Source of the DNA: Lacticaseibacillus pabuli
GTDB lineage: Bacteria; Bacillota; Bacilli; Lactobacillales; Lactobacillaceae
Assembly: GCF_028736235.1 (NCBI RefSeq)
Contig: NZ_CP117884.1
Span: 2,418,001-2,482,000, forward strand
Reading direction: 5' to 3'
DNA: 64,000 nt
Part shown: piece after piece, positions 54,726 through 63,364 of the stretch
How the letters are laid out: each line of letters opens with the position of its first letter
Numbering within the stretch: the stretch's first letter is position 1
The notes under the pieces: generated by a model
What the model was told of the DNA's origin: nothing
Databases searched by the model: none
Seen by the model: only the letters and a program-made list of their open reading frames with translations
Translations under genes and position numbers: made by a program

Positions 54726-55604
54726 CTAGATATCCTCCTCTTCATCATCATCTGAGCCACCCGAGCCGCTTGCTTCTGCAGCCGCCTTAGGTCCGTTAGA
54801 GGAACCACCGTTAGAGCCTTGAGCCATCTTAATTTCGTACATAATAACCGCGAATAAAAGAGAGATAACTGTGACGGAAACAAGGTTCAAATGGAGGGAA
54901 GCGCAAAGCGTGAAGCCGACAAAGAATGGGATGAAGTCAGCCATGTTGTTGACAATCTGACGAAGCAGAATCGCAATACCAACACATGGGAGCATGCCAC
55001 CGACAGTGAACAGGGTCTTCATTGCAATCCCATCCATTGGGAGAGCGGTACGAAGCGCTGTAACAGCAGTCGCACCGTAGTGAGTCAAGATCATGGTTGG
55101 CAGGAATGAGAAGACCACGTGGGAGAGCCATGGCCAGCCGAAGTTAACGGCGGTCAGGCGGTTCAACTTACCTTCTTTAACATCCTTCCACCCGAATGAT
55201 TGCCAAATCAGGTTCATCATCGCAACGGCGTAGAAGAGGACGGTCCCAACAGTACCAACAAGGGTACCGATGGACTTTGCCAGGTTAGCAGCAGAGCCGC
55301 TAAGTGGGTTCAGTCCCTGAGATACGACCGCAACCATTGCCAGAGGAATACCGATGTAGGAAATGGCACGAACATCGGCGGAAACAGTACCACCTGGTGT
55401 AACAAGGGCGATGTAAACCAGCTGCATCGCAACACCACAGGCAATCCCAAGTTTGAGATCACCCATTACCAGGCCGCAGACCAAGCCACCAACAAGTGGA
55501 CGCCCGATAGTGTAGTTACCTACCGCTTGGCCGGCCATACATGAGTTAGAACATAGGCAAGCGAATAGTCCAAATATCGCTGCCTGAAACCAACTTATAG
55601 TCAT
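54726..55604 (-). CDS. PTS mannose/sorbose-family IIC component
   Basis: 292 residues with about seven to eight membrane segments (ISWFQAAIFGLFACLCSNSC, PLVGGLVCGLVMGDLKLGIACGVAMQLVYIALVTPGGTVSAD). GVAMQLVYIALVTPGGTVSAD is the EII-Sor signature. The last 35 residues are an unusual Gly/Ser/Asn then Asp/Glu-rich tail, ending EEEDI. It pairs with IID for sugar uptake; the sugar is unknown. Confidence 0.94.
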   Translation of the reverse strand: MTISWFQAAIFGLFACLCSNSCMAGQAVGNYTIGRPLVGGLVCGLVMGDLKLGIACGVAMQLVYIALVTPGGTVSADVRAISYIGIPLAMVAVVSQGLNPLSGSAANLAKSIGTLVGTVGTVLFYAVAMMNLIWQSFGWKDVKEGKLNRLTAVNFGWPWLSHVVFSFLPTMILTHYGATAVTALRTALPMDGIAMKTLFTVGGMLPCVGIAILLRQIVNNMADFIPFFVGFTLCASLHLNLVSVTVISLLFAVIMYEIKMAQGSNGGSSNGPKAAAEASGSGGSDDDEEEDI

Positions 55605-55650
55605 TATTCATTACCTTCCTTTTTGGAAAGATTTTCCGAATGAATTATTG

Positions 55651-56145
55651 CTAATATCCGAAGCGAGACTTGAACTTGTCCCAGCCCCCAATTTTCTTAT
55701 CTGGTAGGAGGGCAAACTGAACGTTGTACCCCGCCTGCTGCATGGCTTCAAAGGCGTCCCCTTCTTCTTGCGTGAAGGACTGATTGTCGCCAAGCTTGAT
55801 TGCCCCATCGCGATCATTACCAGGACCAACAACAACGGTCTTGATATCGCTAGGAACGAATTTTTCATCAACCAAAATGTGCTTCATATCTTGCGGATTT
55901 TTGGTGATGAGGAAATATTTGGTATCGGAACTTAAGACGCGGTCCTGAACCTTGAGGAAATGTTCCATGGTCCAAACAAACGTCTTCTTATCGGCAGCGG
56001 CCATGTAGGCTTCCTTCAAAATTGGATTCTCAGCTGCCTTGTCGTTAACGGCGATGATGCCATCGCAAGGGTATTCTTTCCCCCAGCGGGTGGTAATCAA
56101 GCCGTGAACCATACGATCATCAACACGTACAAATGATACTGACAT
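55651..56145 (-). CDS. PTS mannose/sorbose-family IIB component
   Basis: 164 residues. The phospho-accepting His is in VRVDDRMVHGLITTRW (residue 15). The rest follows the family (YFLITKNPQDMKHILVDEKFVPSDIKTVVVGPGN; ALLPDKKIGGWDKF). It receives the phosphoryl group from IIA. ATG follows AGGAGATG. Second gene of the operon. Confidence 0.95.
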   Translation of the reverse strand: MSVSFVRVDDRMVHGLITTRWGKEYPCDGIIAVNDKAAENPILKEAYMAAADKKTFVWTMEHFLKVQDRVLSSDTKYFLITKNPQDMKHILVDEKFVPSDIKTVVVGPGNDRDGAIKLGDNQSFTQEEGDAFEAMQQAGYNVQFALLPDKKIGGWDKFKSRFGY

Positions 56146-56158
56146 TCCAAGTCATCTC

Positions 56159-56593
56159 CTAAATATCGTCGTCATCGGACTCAGTCGGTGTTGTCACAAC
56201 GAACTGCTTCATTGCACCGCCTGCTTCTTCCAACGCTTTTGCCTTGAGGGACTCATTATCCATGGTGTCCTTTGAAAGCAAGACCGTCAGCGCCATGGAA
56301 AAATTGACGCCGCCGAGAACCAACGTATCAGCCAACTTACCGTGGTTTGCTAAGACCTTACATACGGTAGTCAATGGACTGCCACCAATGATGTCAGCCA
56401 AAACCACATACTCCGCATCGCTAGGCAAACTAGCGAAAGTTGCCTCAAAGCGAGTCTCCAGTGTGTCCGCTGCTTCGTCAGGCTTTAGGCCAACGGTTAA
56501 AACTGAATCAATGGCGTCGCCCGCGAACATACTTAACGTTTGCTTCAAACCCGCAGAAAAATCGCCGTGACTAACCAATAGCATGTATTTCAA
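56159..56593 (-). CDS. PTS mannose-family IIA component
   Basis: 144 residues. The phosphorylated His lies in MLLVSHGDFSAGLKQTL (residue 9). ADIIGGSPLTTVCKVLANHG matches the second half of the domain, and the C-terminus has an acidic DDDDI tail like that of IIC. The TTG at 56593 behind GGAGGAG gives the MKYMLLVSHGDF start expected of the family; the upstream ATG-led extension is not supported. First gene of the operon; cre-like boxes lie upstream. Confidence 0.93.
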   Translation of the reverse strand: MKYMLLVSHGDFSAGLKQTLSMFAGDAIDSVLTVGLKPDEAADTLETRFEATFASLPSDAEYVVLADIIGGSPLTTVCKVLANHGKLADTLVLGGVNFSMALTVLLSKDTMDNESLKAKALEEAGGAMKQFVVTTPTESDDDDI

Positions 56594-56956
56594 TGTACAC
56601 TCCTCCTTTCCGGTCATGGCTTGACGGGAATTTTGTAATTGAACGCGATCATTATCACAGTACGTTAATGGCCTGAAAATGCCGTTATCACTGAATTGCT
56701 TCATAGAACATAACGAAGCAAAATAACTAAACGTTCAAATTGATATCTATAAATATCCGAAACGGTCAAAAGCTGTCATCGGCTTATTCTGATATAATGA
56801 ATCGCTTTCAATTACAGGAACTAAGGTACCATGCGGTTTATGGCTTGTCAATGCGCTTACATGACTATTTTTTCGAAATTTGCATTTTTGCCACACAAAT
56901 TTAGATTCATTCACAACCCTTCAATTGCATTTAAATGCGTTTAGAAACTAACTATT

Positions 56957-57148
56957 GGTAAGCGGATTCACTAACTTGATAAATAACTTCTATATAGCGT
57001 GAAACTGTGAATTCTAAGACCGGTTCGAAAAACGCCAAGATTTTGGGCTTTCAAACTTGTCATCAGAATTTGGGTCATTGTATTTGTGACACATAATATT
57101 CACTAATGGGTATACCAATTTGAAAGCATTTAGTTGTAAGCGGATTCT
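56957..57148. promoter_or_regulatory. Two cre-like repeats between divergent PTS and aldolase genes
   Basis: GGTAAGCGGATTCA (56957-56970) and TGTAAGCGGATTCT (57135-57148) share TAAGCGGATTC and match 12 of 14 cre positions each. The 600-bp region 56594-57211 also has TGAAAGCGATTCAT near 56795-56810, TATAAT near 56794, and GGTATACC near 57107; no gene was seen in it. Confidence 0.55.
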
Positions 57149-57211
57149 TTTTGCTGTAAGCTTGCTTCAGAGTCACGATGAAACAAACATAATTTTCAGG
57201 GGGAACTACTC

Positions 57212-57892
57212 ATGCGATTTTTGCTAGACACCATTAATATTCCAGATATAAAACGCTATTCGAGTCACCTACCCATCAGCGGGATTACATGCAATCCGTC
57301 CATAATCAAAGCAGAGGGCCACATTGACTTCTACAAGCAAATGCAAGACATCTATGGCCTGTTGAATCCCGGGGATACCTTCCATATCCAAGTCTCCGGC
57401 ACGACCAAGGAACAGATGCTGTGGGACGCACATGCCATCATTCAGCGCATCGGCAATGACATCAGTATCAAGGTGCCGACCACCTTCACAGGACTGCAAG
57501 TGATCAAACAACTCAAGGAAGAGGGCATCAACGTTACCGCAACAGCAATCTATACCAAAATCCAGGGTCTGCTGGCAATTGCTGCGGGTGCTGACTACAT
57601 CGCGCCATATTACAACCGAATGCAGAGCAGCGGCATTGACGCTGAGGACGTCATCCGTAGCTTCCACCAAGCGATTGTCCGCGACGATTCGGATACGAAG
57701 ATTCTCGCAGCCAGTTTCCACAACGTTATCCAGGTCACCACGGCCCTGGAAGCGGGCGCTGATGCCGTGACATTACCACCCGCATTGTTGAAGAACGCCA
57801 TCGACATCGCGCCGGTTGAGCAAGCGGTTAGTGATTTTAGTGCGGACTGGGCGGCCGTGTTTGGCGCGGGTAATTATATCGATCGGCTATAA
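57212..57892 (+). CDS. Transaldolase / fructose-6-phosphate aldolase family protein
   Basis: 226 residues, single TIM barrel. The start MRFLLDTINIPDIKRYSSHLPISGITCNPSI is FSA/TalC-like. The Schiff-base Lys is in NDISIKVPTTFTGLQVI, and VTATAIYTKIQGLLAIAAGADYIAPYYNRM follows. FSA enzymes split fructose-6-P to dihydroxyacetone and glyceraldehyde-3-P; transaldolases move the dihydroxyacetone unit. Tyr/Gln differences that separate these cannot be judged here. ATG follows GGGGGA. Divergent from the PTS operon and likely in the same pathway as hxlAB. Confidence 0.9.
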   Translation: MRFLLDTINIPDIKRYSSHLPISGITCNPSIIKAEGHIDFYKQMQDIYGLLNPGDTFHIQVSGTTKEQMLWDAHAIIQRIGNDISIKVPTTFTGLQVIKQLKEEGINVTATAIYTKIQGLLAIAAGADYIAPYYNRMQSSGIDAEDVIRSFHQAIVRDDSDTKILAASFHNVIQVTTALEAGADAVTLPPALLKNAIDIAPVEQAVSDFSADWAAVFGAGNYIDRL

Positions 57893-57912
57893 TTTGCTCG
57901 TTCTTGGAAATC

Positions 57913-57960
57913 AAACAGGCGCTAAGTTATCGCATTAATGTGATAACCTAGCGCCTGTTT
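57913..57960 (+). terminator. Terminator of the transaldolase-like gene
   Basis: AAACAGGCGCTA and GTTATC pair with GATAAC and TAGCGCCTGTTT; TTTTGATG follows. The 130 bp beyond (57961-58093) shows nothing recognised. Confidence 0.92.
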
Positions 57961-58093
57961 TTGATGCCAACACGCCATTTGCCTGACGTGCCAAGGACTA
58001 GCCATATTCAATTTCTGCATCAGGTAACCGCGCTATTTGAAACACGCCCAAATCGGCCCCGTTCACCGTCACTGTGCCGAGACACCTGACGGG

Positions 58094-58939
58094 TCAAATC
58101 GTTTTCAGTGGTTCCTTCGACGTCGGCGCGGGGAAACTGCGGTCAATTTCGGCTAGCTCATCCGCACTAAATTGCACACCACTGGCGTCAATATTTGATT
58201 GCATATGGGCCACCGAGCCGGTTTTAGGAATACTCAACACCTGACCGCTGCGCAGTGCCCAGGCCAGCAATAATTGTTGTGCACTGAGGTGATGCGCCGC
58301 CGCGATACCTTGTACTGACTGTGGCAGTTGAATACTCTTGCCACTGCCGGAACCAAACGGTGAATACCCAATGAGTGCCACGTCATGCTGGCGCTGATTG
58401 GCAATCAAGTCGTACTCGATGCCACGTGCCGCCAGATTGTAAAGTACCTCATTGGCGACAATCTGCTTACCGCCTGGAACCGCACGGGCTTCGTTCAAAT
58501 CAGCAGTATCAAAATTTGAAACACCGTAGTCTCGGATGAACCCCGCCTGCTTGAGTTCACGCAACGTCCCAATGGTCTCAGCCAGTGGTGTGTCGCCGCG
58601 CCAGTGAAGCAAGTACAAATCCAAGTAGTCTGTCCCAAGCCGTTTGAGTGACCGTGCTAACGCTTTGCGAATCTCTGCGTCCATGGCGTGCCAGGGGTAA
58701 AATTTCGAAATGAGGTAGATGTCTTCGCGCTTGCGACCTGCAATCGCCTGCCCGACGATACGCTCCGCGGCGCCTTCACCGTACATCTCCGCAGTATCAA
58801 TGACCCGCAAGCCATGATCCAGGCCATACTGCAGACTGGCTACTTCTGCATCTTGCCGCGGCCGACCACCATCGCCCATGTGCCAAGTACCCATCCCCAG
58901 CACGGGAACGCGCTGGTTACCAATTACCATTGTATTCAA
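58094..58939 (-). CDS. Aldo/keto reductase
   Basis: 281 residues. The catalytic tetrad is Asp and Tyr in VIDTAEMYGEGAAERIVGQA, Lys in IYLISKFYPW and His in LYLLHWRGDTPL. The NADP-binding C-terminus has SIPKTGSVAHMQSNIDA. It reduces carbonyls with NADPH; the substrate is unknown. The TTG at 58939 is eight bases after GGAGG; an ATG three codons later is the alternative. Monocistronic. Confidence 0.92.
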   Translation of the reverse strand: MNTMVIGNQRVPVLGMGTWHMGDGGRPRQDAEVASLQYGLDHGLRVIDTAEMYGEGAAERIVGQAIAGRKREDIYLISKFYPWHAMDAEIRKALARSLKRLGTDYLDLYLLHWRGDTPLAETIGTLRELKQAGFIRDYGVSNFDTADLNEARAVPGGKQIVANEVLYNLAARGIEYDLIANQRQHDVALIGYSPFGSGSGKSIQLPQSVQGIAAAHHLSAQQLLLAWALRSGQVLSIPKTGSVAHMQSNIDASGVQFSADELAEIDRSFPAPTSKEPLKTI

Positions 58940-58991
58940 GGACGCCACCTCCGTTAATAAGCCTTTTCGCCTGTATTCTAACACGACGCAA

Positions 58992-59024
58992 AAAGAGCCA
59001 GTTCCTTTCACAGAACTGACTCCC
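58992..59024 (-). terminator. Terminator of the SLAP-like gene
   Basis: AGTCAGTTC pairs with GAACTGGCT, followed by CTTTTTGCG on the minus strand. Confidence 0.88.
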
Positions 59025-59036
59025 CACGTATTTCAA

Positions 59037-59675
59037 TTACTTAACGACTTTAACGTACTTGCCGTAAATCCACTGGTTGCCGCCGAGGTTGTACCAAACG
59101 GCGCCACCGTTGTTGACCTTCTTGTAGAACTTCCACGTGGTACCACTCTTGACCATCTTGCCAGGAATGTGTTTGCCACCCTTGTAGTTGTTCCACAGGT
59201 TCACGGACTTGCCCTTCTGGAAGGCAACCTGAACCTTGCCTGCTGCGTTGCTGGTCTTAACGGGTTTAGTGGTTGGTGTCGTCTGGGCAGCAGCTTCTTG
59301 TGTTTCAGTTGCCAAGTCAGTGCCGTGCACCCACTGGTCGCCGCCAAGGTTGAACCAGAGGAAGCCATCGTATGCCTGCGCTGGTGACTTCCATGTTGTA
59401 CCAGCCTTGAGCACACGGGATGTTGGCTGTGCGTCAGAAGGGTGGGCGTAAATAGCGGCACCGTTTGCGCCAATCTTAACGATAGATTGCACATTAATCA
59501 CAGAGGCCGCGGGGTTGTCAGCCGTCGCCTTAGTCTCCGTTGCAACCGCCTGCTGCGTTGCACTCGTTGTCGTATCGGTTGTTGTCGTGGCAGCCGCGGT
59601 TGGCTGTTGCTGCAATGCAAATGCAGTGAGACCCAAAACGGCTGCGCTGAATAGAATAGTTGCTGATTTCTTCAT
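59037..59675 (-). CDS. Secreted protein with two SLAP/SH3-like repeats
   Basis: 212 residues. A signal peptide occupies residues 1-28 (KKSATILFSAAVLGLTAFALQ), followed by a Thr/Ala-rich linker. Two repeats of about 60 residues then contain LKAGTTWKSPAQAYDGFLWFNLGGDQWVHG and VKSGTTWKFYKKVNNGGAVWYNLGGNQWIYG. The pattern (basic, Gly-Thr-x-Trp-Lys, then Trp-x-Asn-Leu-Gly-Gly-x-Gln-Trp) resembles the SLAP cell-wall-binding domain of lactobacilli. ATG follows GGGAGA. It probably binds wall polymers from outside; no catalytic domain is present. Confidence 0.82.
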   Translation of the reverse strand: MKKSATILFSAAVLGLTAFALQQQPTAAATTTTDTTTSATQQAVATETKATADNPAASVINVQSIVKIGANGAAIYAHPSDAQPTSRVLKAGTTWKSPAQAYDGFLWFNLGGDQWVHGTDLATETQEAAAQTTPTTKPVKTSNAAGKVQVAFQKGKSVNLWNNYKGGKHIPGKMVKSGTTWKFYKKVNNGGAVWYNLGGNQWIYGKYVKVVK

Positions 59676-59781
59676 AAGTATCTCTCCCAAAAAGCGAATT
59701 TGTTAATCACTAGAAAATCCTAGTCTTTAGGGCGGGGAAATACAACTTGTGAAGCTTAAGATTGTGCTACGTTTCACAGGC

Positions 59782-59964
59782 CTACTTGAGCCGTTGAGCC
59801 ACCGCTAGACCAATGAATGCGCAAACAACCGCGACAAGAACGAGTATCCAGATGTACAAACTAGAACTAACTTTTGGCGCATTCATAATCAACGCCGCTA
59901 CAAATACGCCCACGAACGTGAATAACGCAATTATTGACGACTGCCGTGAATTTTTTCGTGACAT
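59782..59964 (-). CDS. Small two-helix membrane protein, 60 aa
   Basis: 60 residues: a basic Ser-rich N-terminus, then membrane segments SIIALFTFVGVFVAALIM and LYIWILVLVAVVCAFIGLAVA, ending QRLK. ATG is preceded by AGGAGG at good spacing, which supports expression. No family recognised. Confidence 0.72.
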   Translation of the reverse strand: MSRKNSRQSSIIALFTFVGVFVAALIMNAPKVSSSLYIWILVLVAVVCAFIGLAVAQRLK

Positions 59965-60029
59965 TGAACGACCTCCTCGAACCCCTTAATTGTAGTCGCT
60001 TTGCCGAAACGCCGCCATAAACAAAACGG

Positions 60030-60060
60030 GGCAACCCACGCGTATCGTGGATTGCCTCGC
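60030..60060 (-). terminator. Terminator of copB
   Basis: GGCAATCCACG pairs with CGTGGGTTGCC and is followed by CCGTTTTG on the minus strand. Confidence 0.87.
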
Positions 60061-60066
60061 TTTTAA

Positions 60067-62127
60067 CTAGTCACGCATATGCAACGTCATCGCATTAATC
60101 GCCACAATCACGGTCGACATCGACATCACAATTGCACCGACGGCCGGGCTCAGGACAAAGCCCACACCCGCTAACACACCAGCGGCCAGTGGAATGGCGA
60201 TAATGTTGTAGCCAGCCCCCCACCAGAGGTTCTCTGTCATCTTGCGGTTGGTTGCCTTGGCCAAATTCAGGAAGCTCAGGATGTCCTTCGGGTTGCTCTT
60301 GACCAGAATGACGTCTGCGGAATCAATTGCCACATCCGTCCCGGCACCAATCGCGACCCCGATATCCGCACGGGCCAGACTTGGCGCATCATTAATGCCA
60401 TCCCCGACCATCATCACGTGGTGGCCCTTGCTCTGGTACTCGCGCACAATCTTTTCCTTATCCTCAGGCCGCAGCTCCGCGTGCACGGTAATGTCGCCCA
60501 ATTGTGCCGCAACGGCCTGCGCGGCGGGTTCATTGTCACCCGTCAACATCACCGGTTGAATGTTCAGCTGGTGCAATGCACTGATAAATGCGGCAGACTC
60601 AGGCTTAATCTGGTCACCTTGTGCCACCAGACCCAGAACGTGCTGCCCGCTGACCAGGTAGCTAATCGAATTACCAGCCGCGGCCAGTTGAGCGAACCCA
60701 TCTGCATCGAACGCGACGTTTTGGCTCCGCAGATACTTCGCCGTCACAACGGCGTAGTCCTGACCATCAATCTTACCGGTCAGACCAACACCCTGCACCG
60801 TCTGCACATCACTCGCGGCCGGTGCATTGATTTGGCGTGCTTTCGCCTCATCGAGAATCCCCGTTGCGAGCGGGTGACTGGAGTTGGCCTCTAACTGTGC
60901 AAACACAGTGAGTACTTGGTCCTCGCTCATGGCATCGTCGAAGGACTGCACCGCGTTCACCTTGAACACACCCTCTGTCAGGGTACCTGTCTTATCCATC
61001 AGCACCGTATCCAGCTGCTTGACGCTCTCAATGGCGCGGCGGTCACGAATCAGGAGACCGTTTGTCGCCGCTAGAGAAGTACTACGCGCAACAACCAGCG
61101 GAATCGCCAATCCCAAAGCATGCGGGCAGGCGATGACGAGCACGGTTACCAGGCGGTTCAACGCCACGTTCATGTCAGCCACAGCCAGCCAAACGAAGAA
61201 GGCGACGATACCGACAGACAGTGCCGCGTAGAACAGCCACTTAGCCACACGGTCCGCCATCGTTTCGGCACGCGACTTTTCAGCCTGCGCCTGACTGACC
61301 AGCTTGCCGACCTGTGCCAGGTAACCCGTTTCACCGGTGCCCGTAACGCGCACGGTTAGCGTCCCGTTACCGTTCACGGAACCCCCGATGACACGCGCAC
61401 CATTTTCCTTCTTCACAGCCTTCGATTCACCCGTTACAAGCGCTTCGTTGACGGCACTGGATCCAGAAATGACATCCCCGTCAGCAGGAATCTTCTCACC
61501 GGCCTGAATCAGAACGGTTTGCCCTTGCTTCAGGTCTGCGAGCGCGACGTCCTGCGTCTGCCCATCAGGAGTGAGGACATGCGCCTCGCCTGGCAAGAGT
61601 GCTGCCATTTTTTCGAGAGCATTCCCAGCACTCATAGTCGCTGACATCTCAATCCAGTGGCCCAGCAACATGATGACAATCAGGCTAGCGAGTTCCCAGA
61701 AGAAGTCCATGATGTGCGCCGTGTGGAGAAAGTTGTTGCCAATGAACGCGTACAAACTATAGATGTATGCGACGCCGATGCCCATTGTAATCAGGGTCAT
61801 CATCGCGGGGTTCTTCGCCTTCAATTCGCTGCGTGCGCCGCTGAAGAACGGCTGGCCGCCCCAGAAGAACAGGAAGGATGCCAGAATCAATACCACCCAA
61901 TCTGAGCCCGGGAAAGTAAACTGAAACGGTAAGTGCAGCCCCATAAATGGTGACAGCACGAAGACTGGAATCGCCGCAACCAGTGACACCCAGAATTTTT
62001 GTTTGAAGTTGCCCATATGGTGCATGTGGTCCATTCCTGCCATGTCGCCCGTATCATGGTCCATCTTCATGTGATCCATGTGGCCCATGTCGTGGTTCAT
62101 ACCGGCCATGTTGTCGTCTTGTGCCAT
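60067..62127 (-). CDS. copB: Copper-exporting P-type ATPase, CopB type
   Basis: 686 residues of P1B-ATPase. The N-terminus is a Met/His/Asp-rich metal-binding tail (about residues 1-40) instead of a CxxC domain. The transmembrane metal motif is CPH (VIACPHALGLAIPLV), the mark of the CopB/P1B-3 group. The phosphorylation site is LMDKTGTLTEG, with MVGDGINDAPSLARADIGVAIG in the P-domain hinge. It pumps copper or silver out of the cell. ATG follows GAGAGGGG. Two cop boxes lie in the 77 bp upstream; no chaperone or CopY gene is adjacent. Confidence 0.96.
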   Translation of the reverse strand: MAQDDNMAGMNHDMGHMDHMKMDHDTGDMAGMDHMHHMGNFKQKFWVSLVAAIPVFVLSPFMGLHLPFQFTFPGSDWVVLILASFLFFWGGQPFFSGARSELKAKNPAMMTLITMGIGVAYIYSLYAFIGNNFLHTAHIMDFFWELASLIVIMLLGHWIEMSATMSAGNALEKMAALLPGEAHVLTPDGQTQDVALADLKQGQTVLIQAGEKIPADGDVISGSSAVNEALVTGESKAVKKENGARVIGGSVNGNGTLTVRVTGTGETGYLAQVGKLVSQAQAEKSRAETMADRVAKWLFYAALSVGIVAFFVWLAVADMNVALNRLVTVLVIACPHALGLAIPLVVARSTSLAATNGLLIRDRRAIESVKQLDTVLMDKTGTLTEGVFKVNAVQSFDDAMSEDQVLTVFAQLEANSSHPLATGILDEAKARQINAPAASDVQTVQGVGLTGKIDGQDYAVVTAKYLRSQNVAFDADGFAQLAAAGNSISYLVSGQHVLGLVAQGDQIKPESAAFISALHQLNIQPVMLTGDNEPAAQAVAAQLGDITVHAELRPEDKEKIVREYQSKGHHVMMVGDGINDAPSLARADIGVAIGAGTDVAIDSADVILVKSNPKDILSFLNLAKATNRKMTENLWWGAGYNIIAIPLAAGVLAGVGFVLSPAVGAIVMSMSTVIVAINAMTLHMRD

Positions 62128-62153
62128 GATAATTGCCCCTCTCGCGTTACGTT

Positions 62154-62201
62154 TACACTTGTAAATTACAAATATAGCTTAACACAAGATTTACAATTGT
62201 C
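62154..62201 (-). promoter_or_regulatory. Two cop boxes in the copB promoter
   Basis: TACACTTGTA (62154-62163) matches TACANNTGTA perfectly; TACAATTGTC (62192-62201) matches nine of ten. A TTGACA -35 on the minus strand overlaps the second. A CopY-type repressor should bind here. Confidence 0.85.
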
Positions 62202-62273
62202 AACGTACACCCAATAAATAACCACAGCGTGTATACTGTAGTTATAAATCTTTCTTATCGTAGGAGGCAGCTC

Positions 62274-62930
62274 ATGTCAAAAGATCGACTCAATGCGATT
62301 AGTGATGGTGTTTTCGCCATCCTGCTGACCATCTTGATTCTGGAATTCAAACCCGAAACTATTCGGCCAGGGACACTGGGGATGAACCTGGTGCACCAGT
62401 GGCCGCTCATGGTGATGTACTTGCTTTCCTACTTCTACGTGGGCACGAGCTGGCTGTTCCACCACGACTACTTTCAGTACGTCGAGCGGACCAACCGGAC
62501 GCTCAACATCCTGAACCTGGTCGTCCTGTTCGCCGTCACCCTGATTAACTATGCCATGGTGCTCGTCATCGAGGCCCTGACCAACGGCAACAACGCCGAC
62601 ATTCGCGTGGCGTTCATTGCTTATGACCTCGTCGCCATTTTCATCTCCGCCGCGTTCCTGATTTTGTACCGGTACCTGGAGCGTCACCCCGAGCTCAACG
62701 CGCTGAAGGGTATCAAGACGCACTACAACCGGATTCGCATGGACCCCGCGCGCAGTGTCGCCATCTACGTCCTCTCCATCGTCGCCTCGTTCTTCTCCGT
62801 CGTGGCGGCGGGACTGCTGCTAATCGCCGGCGTTATTTTCCATTTCGCCGCGAACCTGCGTTTCAGCAAGGTCGTGCACACCGGTTTCGTGCAAAAGCAC
62901 AAGATTAAGGAAGGACACGAAGAAATTTAG
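62274..62930 (+). CDS. TMEM175-family potassium channel-like protein
   Basis: 218 residues, about six membrane segments. RLNAISDGVFAILLTILILE carries the RxxxFSDG-type signature, with Ile replacing the Phe, of DUF1211/TMEM175 proteins, which form potassium-selective channels in bacteria. WLFHHDYFQYVERTNRTLNILNLVVLFAVTLINY and the Arg-rich loop RIRMDPARSV follow. ATG at 62274 follows TAGGAGG. The coding sequence is unusually GC-rich (many GCC/GTC codons) compared with neighbours. Confidence 0.9.
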   Translation: MSKDRLNAISDGVFAILLTILILEFKPETIRPGTLGMNLVHQWPLMVMYLLSYFYVGTSWLFHHDYFQYVERTNRTLNILNLVVLFAVTLINYAMVLVIEALTNGNNADIRVAFIAYDLVAIFISAAFLILYRYLERHPELNALKGIKTHYNRIRMDPARSVAIYVLSIVASFFSVVAAGLLLIAGVIFHFAANLRFSKVVHTGFVQKHKIKEGHEEI

Positions 62931-62944
62931 CGTAACTCAAATAG

Positions 62945-62976
62945 GGCTGGCTACTCGTATCTACAGGTAGCCAGCC
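62945..62976 (+). terminator. Terminator of the TMEM175 gene
   Basis: GGCTGGCTAC/GTAGCCAGCC stem followed by TTTTTGAG. Confidence 0.94.
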
Positions 62977-62989
62977 TTTTTGAGTGTCA

Positions 62990-63208
62990 TCACTTACCCT
63001 GCCTGTTCATACGGCGCCGTTGTCGGTGAATCGCTAAACCGGCACCAACCAACAAATAGAATGGGTAGGCAAAAAGCGCGACGACACAAATCAACGTGAT
63101 GACATCGAACATTTGCGGCATTGCGAACTTGGACCAGATCACAACAACTGCCAAAACGAGCACAAACATAACGTCGCGAGTGCGGAGCTTCCAATTCAAA
63201 GTTTGCAT
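62990..63208 (-). CDS. Small membrane protein, 72 aa
   Basis: 72 residues from ATG at 63208 behind GGGGTGG. Membrane segments VMFVLVLAVVVIWSKFAM and DVITLICVVALFAYPFYLLVGAGLA, with a very basic C-terminus HRQRRRMNRQGK. No family recognised. Confidence 0.72.
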   Translation of the reverse strand: MQTLNWKLRTRDVMFVLVLAVVVIWSKFAMPQMFDVITLICVVALFAYPFYLLVGAGLAIHRQRRRMNRQGK

Positions 63209-63324
63209 GGTGACCACCCCTTACTAAAGCGTCAACGTCTGCCGGACCACCTTAATTTTACTGCCAGTTGTTTGTGAAAGATACAGTTTTAATACTGTGT
63301 CAAGACATTATTTTGGAGTAAAAA

Positions 63325-63355
63325 AACCGGCCGTTGTTAGGCACAACGGCCGGTT
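63325..63355 (-). terminator. Terminator of purA
   Basis: AACCGGCCGTTGT/ACAACGGCCGGTT perfect 13-bp stem followed by TTTTTTT on the minus strand. Confidence 0.95.
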
Positions 63356-63364
63356 GTCATCTGA

